NCBI RefSeq assembly: GCF_002504165.1
Contig: NZ_CP021404.1
Location: forward strand, 744,001-808,000
DNA from: Pacificitalea manganoxidans
Lineage (GTDB): Bacteria; Pseudomonadota; Alphaproteobacteria; Rhodobacterales; Rhodobacteraceae
Direction of reading: 5' to 3'
DNA length: 64,000 nt
Under the pieces are notes generated by a model. That model had not been told where the DNA came from and made no database searches. It saw only the letters and a list, made by a program, of their open reading frames with translations. Below, piece after piece: positions 16,876 through 25,338 of the stretch. Position 1 is the stretch's first letter. Every line of letters begins with the position of its first letter. Position numbers and translations under genes: made by a program.

Positions 16876-18590
16876 CTGCCGCGCTTCATCAGTATGACGC
16901 CACCGGGCGTCCGACCCTGCGCAATCCGCAGGTTCTCATGCGGCCCGAGCGCCTTGCCGCCATGCAGCCAAGCCGGTTGAGCGGGACGTGGTCGGTGATG
17001 AACCGCATGATCGCGGAACGCTGGGACATCCGGCTGGAGCGCATGGACGTGGATGCCGAGGCCAACGGCACGATCCTCTACAGCATCCGCATCGGCGACC
17101 ATGAATTCAGCTTCATCGCCTTTTCGCGGGCCCCCAATCCCGAAGCACGCACCGGACGGATCATCGGGCGGTCGTGGGACATGATGGGCACGCTCAACGA
17201 GGGCCCCGCGACCGCGGACACGATCGAGGCCGCGCGCCGTGAAATTCCGCTGCTCTATCGTGGGCGGGCGACGCCGAATGCATTGGTCTGGTGCCGCTCG
17301 AACCGGTCGATGCGGGTGTTCAACGGGGTGCTCGACGCGCTGTGCGACGGGCGTCAGCCACAGGTCGAAGACCTCAATCAGGTTTGTTACCTGATGCGGA
17401 ATACCGGCCTCGATGGCAACGGCACGTTCGGGACGCGCGCCTTCCCGGCATTGGGGCCGGATCATCCGCTAGGCGGAATGCTACAGGCGCAGATCCTCAA
17501 CGCCTATCTGATGCGCGAACTGTCCTGCGATCTGGTGGAGCATCTGGCGAAGCTGCGGTCCGACCGCGCAGTGCCGCTCGACCCGGCGATCCGGCGGTAT
17601 ATCGGGGTTGGCAACGGCTCCGCGCTGGGGCTGATCTTTTATGTGCAGAAGCATCCGCGGCTGCTGAATTCGTGGATCACTGCCCGCGAAACCGCGATTG
17701 CCGAAGCGCTGGCGCTGAAACTGGATGCGGGCGATTTGCGCATTTCGCGGTTGGCCGATCTGCTGCGCCGGGCGATCCGTTTCCGCCGCGAAGACCGCAT
17801 GATGTATGAAACCTTCGCGTCCTCTGCCGAGGTGGCGGCGGATCTGGAAACCCTGCTGCCCCGGCTGGAGGAGTTGTTCGAGACCGGGCAGATCGACGGG
17901 GCCGACAGGGCCTATCCGCTCGATACGCTGGCCCGGGATTGCGCGGAACGGATGCAGCCCGAAAGCTACGAATGTTTCCTGTCGCTGATCATGGAACTGA
18001 CCCCTGACGTGGCGGATGCCGGGGCGCGGGACGTCTCTGGCGCCGATGAGCTGGATGTGGATGTCAGCGCCACGGTCGGCGCGCTGCGGGATCTGATCCG
18101 CCGCGACTATGGCTGGGCGCTGGAGATCGACATGCAGGCCGAGGGCGCGCGCGATTACGTCTGGTATAAATCCGCCACCGCCGAAGAGCCGCGCCGTGGA
18201 TTGCGCTCCGAAGTGCCCGAAGCGCGCGATCTGGGGCTGGATCTGGTGCGCGCGACGCAGAAGCTGAGCGCCGATCTGGACTCCGCACCCGCCGAGGAGG
18301 GGCTGGCCCGGTTCCTGCTGCGCCATCCCGAACACCGGTTCTATGTGGCCCGCGCCCAAAGCCTCGCTACCGCGCGCTATCACACGCCGATGGCCAATAT
18401 CGATGCGGCGGATTTCACCCCGATCGATCTGGTGCGGCTGATGAACGTCGCGCTGCACGGCATCGACAAGACCCGCGACTACCTGCAACGCAATCTGCGC
18501 GGGGTGCTGTTCCACGGGGCACCGACGCGGGACGATCTGCGGGCCGGGGCAGGCGCGGACTGGTTTTTCCCCGGGGAGCCTCAGCAATGA
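16872..18590 (+). CDS. Conserved-looking protein of unknown function, 572 aa
   Basis: I do not recognise the family. It is a soluble protein with no signal peptide or membrane segment. Notable blocks are CYLMRNTGLDGNGTFGTRAF (about 175-195), a glycine-rich IGVGNGSALGLIFYV (about 242-256) and an arginine-rich LRRAIRFRREDR (about 298-309). It has no Walker, Rossmann, PLP or zinc-cluster motif. It overlaps the IclR regulator upstream and another unknown gene downstream (ATGA both sides), so it belongs to the IclR-dipeptidase-ABC operon. Codon use resembles its neighbours. An enzyme for the imported compound is a reasonable guess, without direct evidence. Confidence 0.85.
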   Translation: MTAALHQYDATGRPTLRNPQVLMRPERLAAMQPSRLSGTWSVMNRMIAERWDIRLERMDVDAEANGTILYSIRIGDHEFSFIAFSRAPNPEARTGRIIGRSWDMMGTLNEGPATADTIEAARREIPLLYRGRATPNALVWCRSNRSMRVFNGVLDALCDGRQPQVEDLNQVCYLMRNTGLDGNGTFGTRAFPALGPDHPLGGMLQAQILNAYLMRELSCDLVEHLAKLRSDRAVPLDPAIRRYIGVGNGSALGLIFYVQKHPRLLNSWITARETAIAEALALKLDAGDLRISRLADLLRRAIRFRREDRMMYETFASSAEVAADLETLLPRLEELFETGQIDGADRAYPLDTLARDCAERMQPESYECFLSLIMELTPDVADAGARDVSGADELDVDVSATVGALRDLIRRDYGWALEIDMQAEGARDYVWYKSATAEEPRRGLRSEVPEARDLGLDLVRATQKLSADLDSAPAEEGLARFLLRHPEHRFYVARAQSLATARYHTPMANIDAADFTPIDLVRLMNVALHGIDKTRDYLQRNLRGVLFHGAPTRDDLRAGAGADWFFPGEPQQ

Positions 18591-19285
18591 CCGATACGAT
18601 CCTGCGCGTGATGCCGCGTGAAATGCGGCTGATGTCCGAACGCATCCTGTCGCTTACCACGCTGCCCAAGGGTTTTGCGCTGATGGTGGGCGATATGGCG
18701 ATGTATTCGCAGGCGATGGGGCTGGGCGGGTTCGCGCTGCTGCTGGACCGGATGGACCAGTTGGCGACGGCGAACCCGGCCCGGCTGGTGTTGAACGATA
18801 ACGGCGCCTTGGTTCTGGATGCGCAGGGGGAACATGGCTGGATCGTCGTGCCCTCGCTGATGGATCTGTTGGAAGAGCAACTGTTGCACGGGCCAACAGC
18901 GACGATTGCGTTCGTCAACGTGACTGACGCGGCGGAGCTGCGCGTGGCCTGCGGGTTGGGGCAGCGGCGCGGATTGAAGATCAGCTTCGACGGTGCGCGG
19001 GCGACGGCCACACGGGCGGCGGTGGCCGACCCGGTGCTGGACCGGGTGATGGCCCATGGCTGTGACATCCCGGCGGCGTTCTGGTGGAAGCTCTATCAAA
19101 CCGCCCAGACCGCACTGACCCCCGACAGCGTCGTATCGCGCCGCCATGCGGGCGTGAACATCGTGCTCGATGACGGGCGGGTCATTGGCCGCAGCGACAA
19201 TGACGACGACACGGATACGCGGTTCATCTCCCGCCCCGACACGCCGACCGAAACCGAAACCGCACGCCGGGGAGCGAATGAATGA
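18587..19285 (+). CDS. Protein of unknown function, possibly DUF3726-like, 232 aa
   Basis: A 232-residue soluble protein of no certain family. The N-terminal part (MPREMRLMSERILSL, then GLGGFALLLDRMDQL) and a C-terminal VSRRHAGVNI followed by DNDDDTD loosely recall the DUF3726 proteins of alphaproteobacteria; I hold this weakly. The tail from about 205 is acidic and threonine-rich, probably disordered. It overlaps the 572-aa gene and the M19 gene by 4 bases each, so the three are likely made in step. A subunit or partner role for the 572-aa protein is plausible. Confidence 0.82.
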   Translation: MTDTILRVMPREMRLMSERILSLTTLPKGFALMVGDMAMYSQAMGLGGFALLLDRMDQLATANPARLVLNDNGALVLDAQGEHGWIVVPSLMDLLEEQLLHGPTATIAFVNVTDAAELRVACGLGQRRGLKISFDGARATATRAAVADPVLDRVMAHGCDIPAAFWWKLYQTAQTALTPDSVVSRRHAGVNIVLDDGRVIGRSDNDDDTDTRFISRPDTPTETETARRGANE

Positions 19286-20280
19286 CCATGATTGACGGGC
19301 TTGAATGCGGACCTTTTGACCGCGAGTCCTTTCTCAGGCTGAAGGCCGCTGGGGTGCATGGGGTCGTGGTGACCTGTGGTTTCTGGGAAGGCGCGCTGGA
19401 GAGCCTCGACAGTCTGGGCCGCTGGCGTGATCTGGTGCGCGACAATGCCGATGTCACCTGCATGGGGGACACGCCCGAGGCCATCGAGCGGGCAGCCGAA
19501 GAAGGCCGGGTCGCGGCGATCATGGGATTTCAGAACGCCAACCTGTTCGAAGGCCGCATTCGTCTGGTGGAGATGTTCGCCGAACTGGGCGTGCGCGTGG
19601 TGCAGCTGACCTACAACAACCAGAACGAACTGGCGGGCTCCTGCTACGAGGCCGAAGATAGCGGCCTGTCGCGCTTCGGCGCCGAAGTGGTCCGAGAGAT
19701 GAACCGCCAAGGTATGCTGATCGATTGCAGCCATGTGGGCGACCGCTCCACGCTCGATGCGATCAAGGCCAGCGAGAAGCCTGTGGCCGTCACTCACGCC
19801 AATGCCGCAAGCCTGTTTCCGCATAAGCGCAACAAATCCGACAAGGTGCTGCACGCGCTGCGCGACACCGGCGGTGTGATCGGCTGTGCGGCCTACCGCA
19901 ATATCACCGGCGATTACTATTCCGGGCCGATCGAGCAGTGGTGCGAAATGGTCGCGCGCACGGTCGAGATCGCAGGCATCGACAGCGTCGCGATTGGCAC
20001 CGATCGCGGGCACAACATGGATCGCGCCATCTATGACTGGATGCGCATGGGCCGCTGGACGCGGGGTGTCGATTACGGCGCTGCCTCCGCCGCCCGCCCG
20101 GGCAAGGCCCCGCCGCCCGACTGGTTTCAGGAATTGGAGGACATGCGGGTAATCCCCGATGGTCTCCGCTCCGTGGGGTTCAATAACGAAGAGGTCGAAA
20201 AGATCCTCCACGGCAACTGGATGCGCCTTTACCGCGCAACCTTCAGAACGTCCGACAGATATGAGGAAACCCAACAATGA
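19282..20280 (+). CDS. Membrane dipeptidase family (M19), variant metal site
   Basis: A 332-residue M19 barrel protein, paralogue of the one at 3245-4234. It keeps DCSHVG (H151), VTHAN (H172) and AIGTD (D241). It lacks the N-terminal HxD (IDGLEC, L7 and C9) and has glutamine in place of the bridging glutamate (GFQN, Q84). It has no signal peptide. The two genes upstream and the binding-protein gene downstream all overlap it by 4 bases. It probably hydrolyses or otherwise converts the compound brought in by the adjacent ABC importer. Confidence 0.86.
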   Translation: MTMIDGLECGPFDRESFLRLKAAGVHGVVVTCGFWEGALESLDSLGRWRDLVRDNADVTCMGDTPEAIERAAEEGRVAAIMGFQNANLFEGRIRLVEMFAELGVRVVQLTYNNQNELAGSCYEAEDSGLSRFGAEVVREMNRQGMLIDCSHVGDRSTLDAIKASEKPVAVTHANAASLFPHKRNKSDKVLHALRDTGGVIGCAAYRNITGDYYSGPIEQWCEMVARTVEIAGIDSVAIGTDRGHNMDRAIYDWMRMGRWTRGVDYGAASAARPGKAPPPDWFQELEDMRVIPDGLRSVGFNNEEVEKILHGNWMRLYRATFRTSDRYEETQQ

Positions 20281-21320
20281 CCAAGTTCACGGACCCCACC
20301 GGCCTGTCGCGCCGCAGCTTCCTGAGTGGCACCGCCGCGCTTGCAGGCTCCGCATTTGCAGCCCCGCATATCGTGCGGGCGCAGTCCGACATGCTCTATA
20401 TCAACTCTTGGGGCGGATCGTGGCTGGAAGCTGCCACCGCGAACCTGTTCGATCCGTTCAGCGCCGAAACGGGGATCGAGATTTCGACCGTTTCGCCGGT
20501 GTCCTTTGCCAAGCTCGCGGCACAGGTGCGCACCGGGGTGTACGAATTCGACGTGACCTCGCTGGGCGGTGGCGACATCGTTCGCGCCAATCAGGCGGGC
20601 CTGCTGGAAGATATCGCAGCCCCCTATGAAGGTGGCGTGTTTGAAAACGGCGTCGCCAGCCATGCCTTCGCCACCGTGCTGGGCTGGCGCACCGATAAAT
20701 GGGATGGAGACGCGCCGCAGTCCTGGGCCGATTTCTGGGATGTGGAACGCTTCCCCGGCAACCGGTCGCTGCAACGCTACCCGGCCCGTATCCTGCCGCT
20801 GGCGCTTTTGGCCGATGGGGTCGCGCCGGAGGATCTCTATCCGCTCGACATCGAACGCGCGTTCGCCAAACTGGACGAGATCAAGGACCATATCACCGTG
20901 TGGTGGACCGCCGGGGCGCAGTCCGAGCAGATCCTGCGCGACGGCGAAGTCGACATGATCGGCATCTGGCACGGCAACTATTTCCGGGCCGAGGATGCGG
21001 GCGCGCCGGTGGCGATGACGTGGAACCAAGCCGAGATCGAGCGCGCCTATTGGGTCGTGGCCAAGGACACGCCCAACATGGACGCCGCAAAGGCGTTCGT
21101 GGAATTCGCGACCTCGCCCGAGGCGCTGGCCGGGTTCGTGTCACAGGCGAATTACGGCGCGCTGAACCCTGCCGCCAACGAATTCATCCCCGACACCGCC
21201 AAGCCGCGCATGCCCACCGCGCCGGAAAACTACCCCCAGACCTTTGAGCAGGACATGCTCAACTGGGGCGGCGATCCCGAAGAGGTGTCGATGCGCTTCG
21301 AGGAGTGGCTGGCCTACTGA
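20277..21320 (+). CDS. ABC transporter binding protein, polyamine type, Tat-exported
   Basis: A 347-residue PotD/PotF-type periplasmic binding protein. The N-terminus has a twin-arginine signal (LSRRSFLSGTAALAG, R12-R13) ending near AAPHIVRA, so it is exported folded. The mature part has INSWGGSW and SLGGGDIV, and a C-terminal EVSMRFEEW. It is the ligand receptor of the importer encoded by the next three genes. The ligand is a polyamine-like or other small cationic or amide compound, unspecified by sequence. Confidence 0.88.
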   Translation: MTKFTDPTGLSRRSFLSGTAALAGSAFAAPHIVRAQSDMLYINSWGGSWLEAATANLFDPFSAETGIEISTVSPVSFAKLAAQVRTGVYEFDVTSLGGGDIVRANQAGLLEDIAAPYEGGVFENGVASHAFATVLGWRTDKWDGDAPQSWADFWDVERFPGNRSLQRYPARILPLALLADGVAPEDLYPLDIERAFAKLDEIKDHITVWWTAGAQSEQILRDGEVDMIGIWHGNYFRAEDAGAPVAMTWNQAEIERAYWVVAKDTPNMDAAKAFVEFATSPEALAGFVSQANYGALNPAANEFIPDTAKPRMPTAPENYPQTFEQDMLNWGGDPEEVSMRFEEWLAY

Positions 21321-21340
21321 TCGCGGCCCGTCCACCCCGC

Positions 21341-21371
21341 AGCCGCCCCCTGTCCACCACGGGGGGCGGCT
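21341..21371 (+). terminator. Intercistronic hairpin between binding protein and permease
   Basis: A perfect 10-bp stem (21341-21350 with 21362-21371) and an 11-base loop lie 20 bases after the binding-protein stop, before the first permease gene. No T run follows, so partial attenuation or 3' protection of the binding-protein mRNA is more likely than full termination. Confidence 0.55.
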
Positions 21372-21399
21372 CCTTCCCACCCGATCCGAAAGTCCCGCG

Positions 21400-22275
21400 A
21401 TGACCGCAGTGTCCGAAAATCCAGTGCTGACCGGCAGTGCCGCCGCCCGGCCGGAGCGGAGCAGTCTCACCCCTTGGCTTTTGCTCGCTCCGCTGGCCGC
21501 GTATCTGCTGATCTTCTTTCTCGTGCCGCTGGCGCAGGTCGCGATGATGAGTGTGACGGAGCCCACGACCGGCCTTGGCAATTACGAGAAGGTTCTGACC
21601 TCGCCGCTCTATCGCAAGGTGTTTCTCAACACCTTCTCCACCGCGCTGCTGGTCACCGTTTGCTGTCTGCTTGTCGGCTATCCGCTGGCCTATCTGATGG
21701 TGCATACCACGCGGCGCCGGGCGATGATGATCCTGCTGCTGATTACCATGAGCTTCTGGACCTCGTTTCTGGTGCGCACCTATGCGTGGATGGTGCTGCT
21801 GGGTCGTAACGGCCCGCTGTCATGGGTGTTTCTGCAACTGGGCTGGGACGAGCCGCCGCAAATGCTGTTCACGCGGTTCGCGTCGACGCTGGCGATGGTC
21901 CACATCCTCGCGCCCTACATGATCATGAACATCTATTCTGTTATGCAGAAGATCGATCCGTCACTGGTGCGATCCGCTGAGAGCATGGGCGCGCGGGGCC
22001 GGTCGCTGTTTCGCCATATCTACCTGCCGCTCAGCGCGCCGGGGATCGCCAATGGCTCGGTTCTGGTCTTCGTGATCTGCCTTGGTTTCTACGTCACGCC
22101 GGTTCTGCTTGGCTCGCCGCGCGAACAGATGGCTGCCGGTCTGATCGGACGGCAGATCGAGGAGTTCCTCGCCTTCGGGCCCGGCTCCGCCATGGCGATG
22201 GTGCTGCTGGTGGTGACGCTGGTCATCCTTGCGATCTACCACCGCCGCTTCGGCCTCGACAAACTTTACGGATGA
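21400..22275 (+). CDS. ABC transporter permease, PotB type
   Basis: A 291-residue membrane protein with six predicted helices and the permease EAA-type loop SAESMGARGRSLFRHIYLP, which contacts the ATPase. The ATG at 21400 (MTAVSENPVLTG) is used; the longer open frame overlaps the binding-protein gene and the hairpin. It is one of two membrane subunits of the polyamine-type importer. Confidence 0.88.
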   Translation: MTAVSENPVLTGSAAARPERSSLTPWLLLAPLAAYLLIFFLVPLAQVAMMSVTEPTTGLGNYEKVLTSPLYRKVFLNTFSTALLVTVCCLLVGYPLAYLMVHTTRRRAMMILLLITMSFWTSFLVRTYAWMVLLGRNGPLSWVFLQLGWDEPPQMLFTRFASTLAMVHILAPYMIMNIYSVMQKIDPSLVRSAESMGARGRSLFRHIYLPLSAPGIANGSVLVFVICLGFYVTPVLLGSPREQMAAGLIGRQIEEFLAFGPGSAMAMVLLVVTLVILAIYHRRFGLDKLYG

Positions 22276-22285
22276 GGGGGCAGTC

Positions 22286-23092
22286 ATGAACGCGAGCTTC
22301 AAACTGATCGGCCTGCTGGTGGTGATCTTCATCGCCGCGCCGCTGGTCATCGTGGTGCCGATGTCACTGTCATCCGCGCCGTCGCTGCAATTTCCGCCGC
22401 CGGGCTACTGGCTGGGCTATTACGCGCAGTATTTCTCGGACCCGACATGGCTGCGCCCGACCTACAACAGCATCGTCATCGCGCTGGCCAATACGGTGCT
22501 GACCATGCTGCTCGTGGTGCCCGCGACATTCGCGCTGGTGCGGCATAAATTCTGGGGCAAGAGCCTCGCCAATGTGATGATGATGATGCCGATGGCGGTG
22601 CCGCATATCGTCATGGCGATCGGATACTATTCCTATTTCGGCCAGCTAGGCATCGTGTTCTCCAAGCTGGGCGTGATCCTTGCCCACACCTGCCTGTCGG
22701 TGCCGATCACCTTCCTTGTGCTGTCGGCGAACCTGAAGGGGTTCGACCGTACGCTGGAACGCGCCGCGCGGTCGCTGGGGGCGACACCGACGCAGACATT
22801 TATCCACGTCACCCTGCCGATCCTGCGTCCGGGGCTGCTGATCTCGTCGCTGTTCGCCTTCATCCAGTCCTTCGACGAAACCGTCGTCGCGATCTTTATC
22901 TCGGGGCGCGATGCGGAAACCCTGCCGCGCAAGATGTTCGACAGCATCCGGCAGGAGGCCGATCCGGTCATCGCCGTGATTTCCACCCTGCTGTTTCTGG
23001 TGGTGCTGGCCGGTCTTCTTGCGCCGCATGTCGCGCGCCTCATCCGTCGGCTGATCGGCCGTCCGGCCACCCACACCGAACCTCGGAGCTGA
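22286..23092 (+). CDS. ABC transporter permease, PotC type
   Basis: A 268-residue membrane protein of about six helices. Its coupling loop reads RAARSLGATPTQTFIHVTLP. The ATG at 22286 is preceded by GAGGGGG, and the gene begins 10 bases after the PotB-type stop. It forms the heterodimeric channel with the preceding protein. The ATPase gene starts directly after its stop. Confidence 0.9.
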   Translation: MNASFKLIGLLVVIFIAAPLVIVVPMSLSSAPSLQFPPPGYWLGYYAQYFSDPTWLRPTYNSIVIALANTVLTMLLVVPATFALVRHKFWGKSLANVMMMMPMAVPHIVMAIGYYSYFGQLGIVFSKLGVILAHTCLSVPITFLVLSANLKGFDRTLERAARSLGATPTQTFIHVTLPILRPGLLISSLFAFIQSFDETVVAIFISGRDAETLPRKMFDSIRQEADPVIAVISTLLFLVVLAGLLAPHVARLIRRLIGRPATHTEPRS

Positions 23093-23093
23093 C

Positions 23094-24164
23094 ATGACCA
23101 GCTATTTGCAACTTTCTGGTCTCAACAAGACCTTCGGCACGTTCACCGCCCTCGAAGACGTCAATCTCGACGTGCAGAAGGGCGAGTTCATCACCTTCCT
23201 CGGCCCGTCCGGGTCGGGCAAGACCACGACGCTGATGATCATCGCAGGCTTCGAGAAGGCCACGCGCGGTGCGATCACGCTGGAAGGGCAGTCCATCGCG
23301 GCCCTTGCCCCGCAGGATCGCAATATCGGCATCGTGTTCCAGAATTACGCGCTGTTTCCGCATAAGACCGCCGAGGAGAACGTCTATTTCCCGCTGCAAA
23401 TGCGCAAGGTGAAGCGGGCCAAGGGCATGGCACAGGCGCGGCGGATGCTGGAACTTGTCGGACTTGGCGGGTTCGAGCATCGCTACCCGAAGGAGCTGTC
23501 AGGCGGCCAGCAACAGCGCGTCGCACTGGCCCGCGCGCTGGTGTTCGAGCCCGATCTGCTGCTGCTCGACGAGCCTCTGGGTGCGCTCGACAAGAACCTG
23601 CGCGAATCCATGCAGATCGAAATCAAGCGGATTCAAAAAACGCTGGGCGTCACTACGATCTTTGTCACCCATGATCAGACCGAGGCGATGTCGATGTCCG
23701 ACCGGATCGTCGTGTTCTCCAATGGTCGGATCGAACAGGCCGGCGCGCCGCTGGAGATCTATCATAAGCCGTCGACCCGGTTCGTTGCGGATTTCATCGG
23801 CGAAAGCAATCTGGTCCCGGCGACCATCACCGACCCCGCCGCGCAGATGGCCGAAAGCCCGCTTCTGGGCGCGGTGAGCTACGCCGCCACAGAAGGCCCC
23901 GCCGTGAGCGCCGGGCAGGAGGTGACGCTGGTGCTGCGCCCCGAGCATCTGAAACTGTCGCGCGCGCCGCTCGACGGCTACCATTCCGCGCAGATGACTA
24001 TCGAGACGATCGTCAACTTCGGTGATAGCGGTCTGGTCATCGGGCACAGGGATGGCACCCAGCTGCGCGTGCGGGTGCCGGGCGTCGATGTGGTGATCCT
24101 GAAGGAAGGCGATGATTGCTACATTAACTGGACGCAGGATCATGTCTATCTGGTGCAGCAATGA
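23094..24164 (+). CDS. ABC transporter ATP-binding protein, PotA type
   Basis: A 356-residue ATPase. Walker A GPSGSGKTT, signature LSGGQQQR, Walker B LLLLDEPLGALD and the H-loop VTHDQ are all intact. The C-terminal TOBE region (about 270-350) is as in PotA/UgpC proteins. It begins one base after the PotC-type stop and overlaps the RidA-like gene by 4 bases. It powers the importer encoded by the three preceding genes. Confidence 0.93.
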   Translation: MTSYLQLSGLNKTFGTFTALEDVNLDVQKGEFITFLGPSGSGKTTTLMIIAGFEKATRGAITLEGQSIAALAPQDRNIGIVFQNYALFPHKTAEENVYFPLQMRKVKRAKGMAQARRMLELVGLGGFEHRYPKELSGGQQQRVALARALVFEPDLLLLDEPLGALDKNLRESMQIEIKRIQKTLGVTTIFVTHDQTEAMSMSDRIVVFSNGRIEQAGAPLEIYHKPSTRFVADFIGESNLVPATITDPAAQMAESPLLGAVSYAATEGPAVSAGQEVTLVLRPEHLKLSRAPLDGYHSAQMTIETIVNFGDSGLVIGHRDGTQLRVRVPGVDVVILKEGDDCYINWTQDHVYLVQQ

Positions 24165-24571
24165 GCGCTGACCTGACGGCCGCCACTTCGCCCGCCGATC
24201 TGGTCACGCGGTTCGGCGGCTCGGCGCGCGCGGCGCTGGCCACCGTGGCCGGGGGGGCGGGGTTCTTTGCGGTCACACCGCAGGCTCCCTATGACGACAA
24301 CCTCACCACGGCGGAGCAAGCGCAGCAGCTTTTCGCCAAGGCCGAAGCGCGCCTGCGGGAGATCGGCTCCGACAAGGGCGCGATGATGTTCGCCACGATC
24401 CTTCTGCGCGATATCTCGGACGTGGCGGAGTTCAACGCGGTCTGGGATGCGTGGGTGGCCGATGTCGCCCCGCCCGCCCGCGCCTGTTTCGAAGCGCGTC
24501 TGGCCAGTCCGGCAATGAAGGTCGAATTGATCATCGTCGCCGCCTGCGCGCCCGCCGATACGGCAGGCTGA
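24161..24571 (+). CDS. RidA family protein (YjgF/YER057c/UK114)
   Basis: A 136-residue protein. The C-terminal half carries ATILLRDISDVAEFNAVWDAW and PPARACFEARL, the latter holding the conserved arginine that in RidA enzymes binds the substrate carboxylate for enamine/imine hydrolysis. It is last in the IclR-to-ABC operon, so an unstable enamine or imine intermediate may arise in this pathway. The 3' end contains a short tandem duplication (CGGCAGGCTGAC twice, 24561-24586) straddling the stop codon. Confidence 0.83.
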   Translation: MSADLTAATSPADLVTRFGGSARAALATVAGGAGFFAVTPQAPYDDNLTTAEQAQQLFAKAEARLREIGSDKGAMMFATILLRDISDVAEFNAVWDAWVADVAPPARACFEARLASPAMKVELIIVAACAPADTAG

Positions 24572-24600
24572 CACGGCAGGCTGACGCGGAACCGCACAAT

Positions 24601-24631
24601 TCGCGCGCCGCAATGCCCCGGCGGCGCGCGA
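24601..24631. terminator. Convergent terminator hairpin
   Basis: A perfect 11-bp GC-rich stem (24601-24611 with 24621-24631) and a 9-base loop lie between the converging RidA-like and lyxose-isomerase-family genes. It is symmetric and could serve both strands. Confidence 0.65.
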
Positions 24632-24643
24632 TAGGCGTGCGCC

Positions 24644-25321
24644 TCAGTCCATCCAGGTGGCGTAGTCCGATACCAGCAAATGCTGCGGGGCTTCGTCCTC
24701 CTCGATCGAGGCGAAGCGCCCGATATTCATCTCGAAGTCATTGTCGGCGGCGTCGTCGTTGACGGTGGATACTTCGCCGATCAGCACATCGTCGCCTTCG
24801 CCCCAGAACGCATGCCAAACGCCGGGCATCAGGGTCACGCTTTCCCCCGGCTCAAGCGCCAGTCGCCCGCCCGCCTGCACCGTGCGCAACTGACCGTCGA
24901 CCGGCACCGTCACATCGGCAGCCCGGTCTATGGTGCCGTCCTCGGCCCCGGCGAACAGTTCGATCACCAGCTTGCCGCCACCACGGTTGATGATGTCCTC
25001 TGCCTTCAGGAAGTGGCGGTGCATCGGCGAAAGCTGGTCGCGGCGGGAGATCATGATCTTCTCCGCGTAGAGCATCCCGCGTCCCGCGCGCAGATCCCCC
25101 AGGCGCCCATTGCGGGTGGTGAACAAAAATAGCCCCAGTTCGTCGAACCGCGCCTGACCGTAGTCGGTGATGTCCCAGCCAAGGCCGCGTTCGCGATATT
25201 GCCCCCCGGCACGGGCCATCTGTTCGGGGGTGAAATAGGCAAACGGCGGCAGGACATAGCCGAACGACCGGATGAAGGCGTCGGCATCACGCAGGATGCT
25301 GTTTACATGGGAGCGTTTCAT
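24644..25321 (-). CDS. D-lyxose ketol-isomerase family protein
   Basis: A 225-residue cupin-fold protein, the usual length of bacterial D-lyxose isomerases. It starts MKRSHVNSILRDADAFIRSF and has LPPFAYFTPEQM, the typical N-terminal blocks, and MHRHFLKAEDIINRGGGKL with two metal histidines and a glutamate, plus a later VWHAFWGE histidine. It would interconvert D-lyxose and D-xylulose, and often D-mannose and D-fructose. The open frame to 25372 overlaps the next gene's end and is not used. It is last in the operon behind the sulfatase and mutarotase-like genes, so it likely feeds the released sugar into central metabolism. Confidence 0.82.
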   Translation of the reverse strand: MKRSHVNSILRDADAFIRSFGYVLPPFAYFTPEQMARAGGQYRERGLGWDITDYGQARFDELGLFLFTTRNGRLGDLRAGRGMLYAEKIMISRRDQLSPMHRHFLKAEDIINRGGGKLVIELFAGAEDGTIDRAADVTVPVDGQLRTVQAGGRLALEPGESVTLMPGVWHAFWGEGDDVLIGEVSTVNDDAADNDFEMNIGRFASIEEDEAPQHLLVSDYATWMD

Positions 25322-25338
25322 GATCGGGCTTTCCGGGT

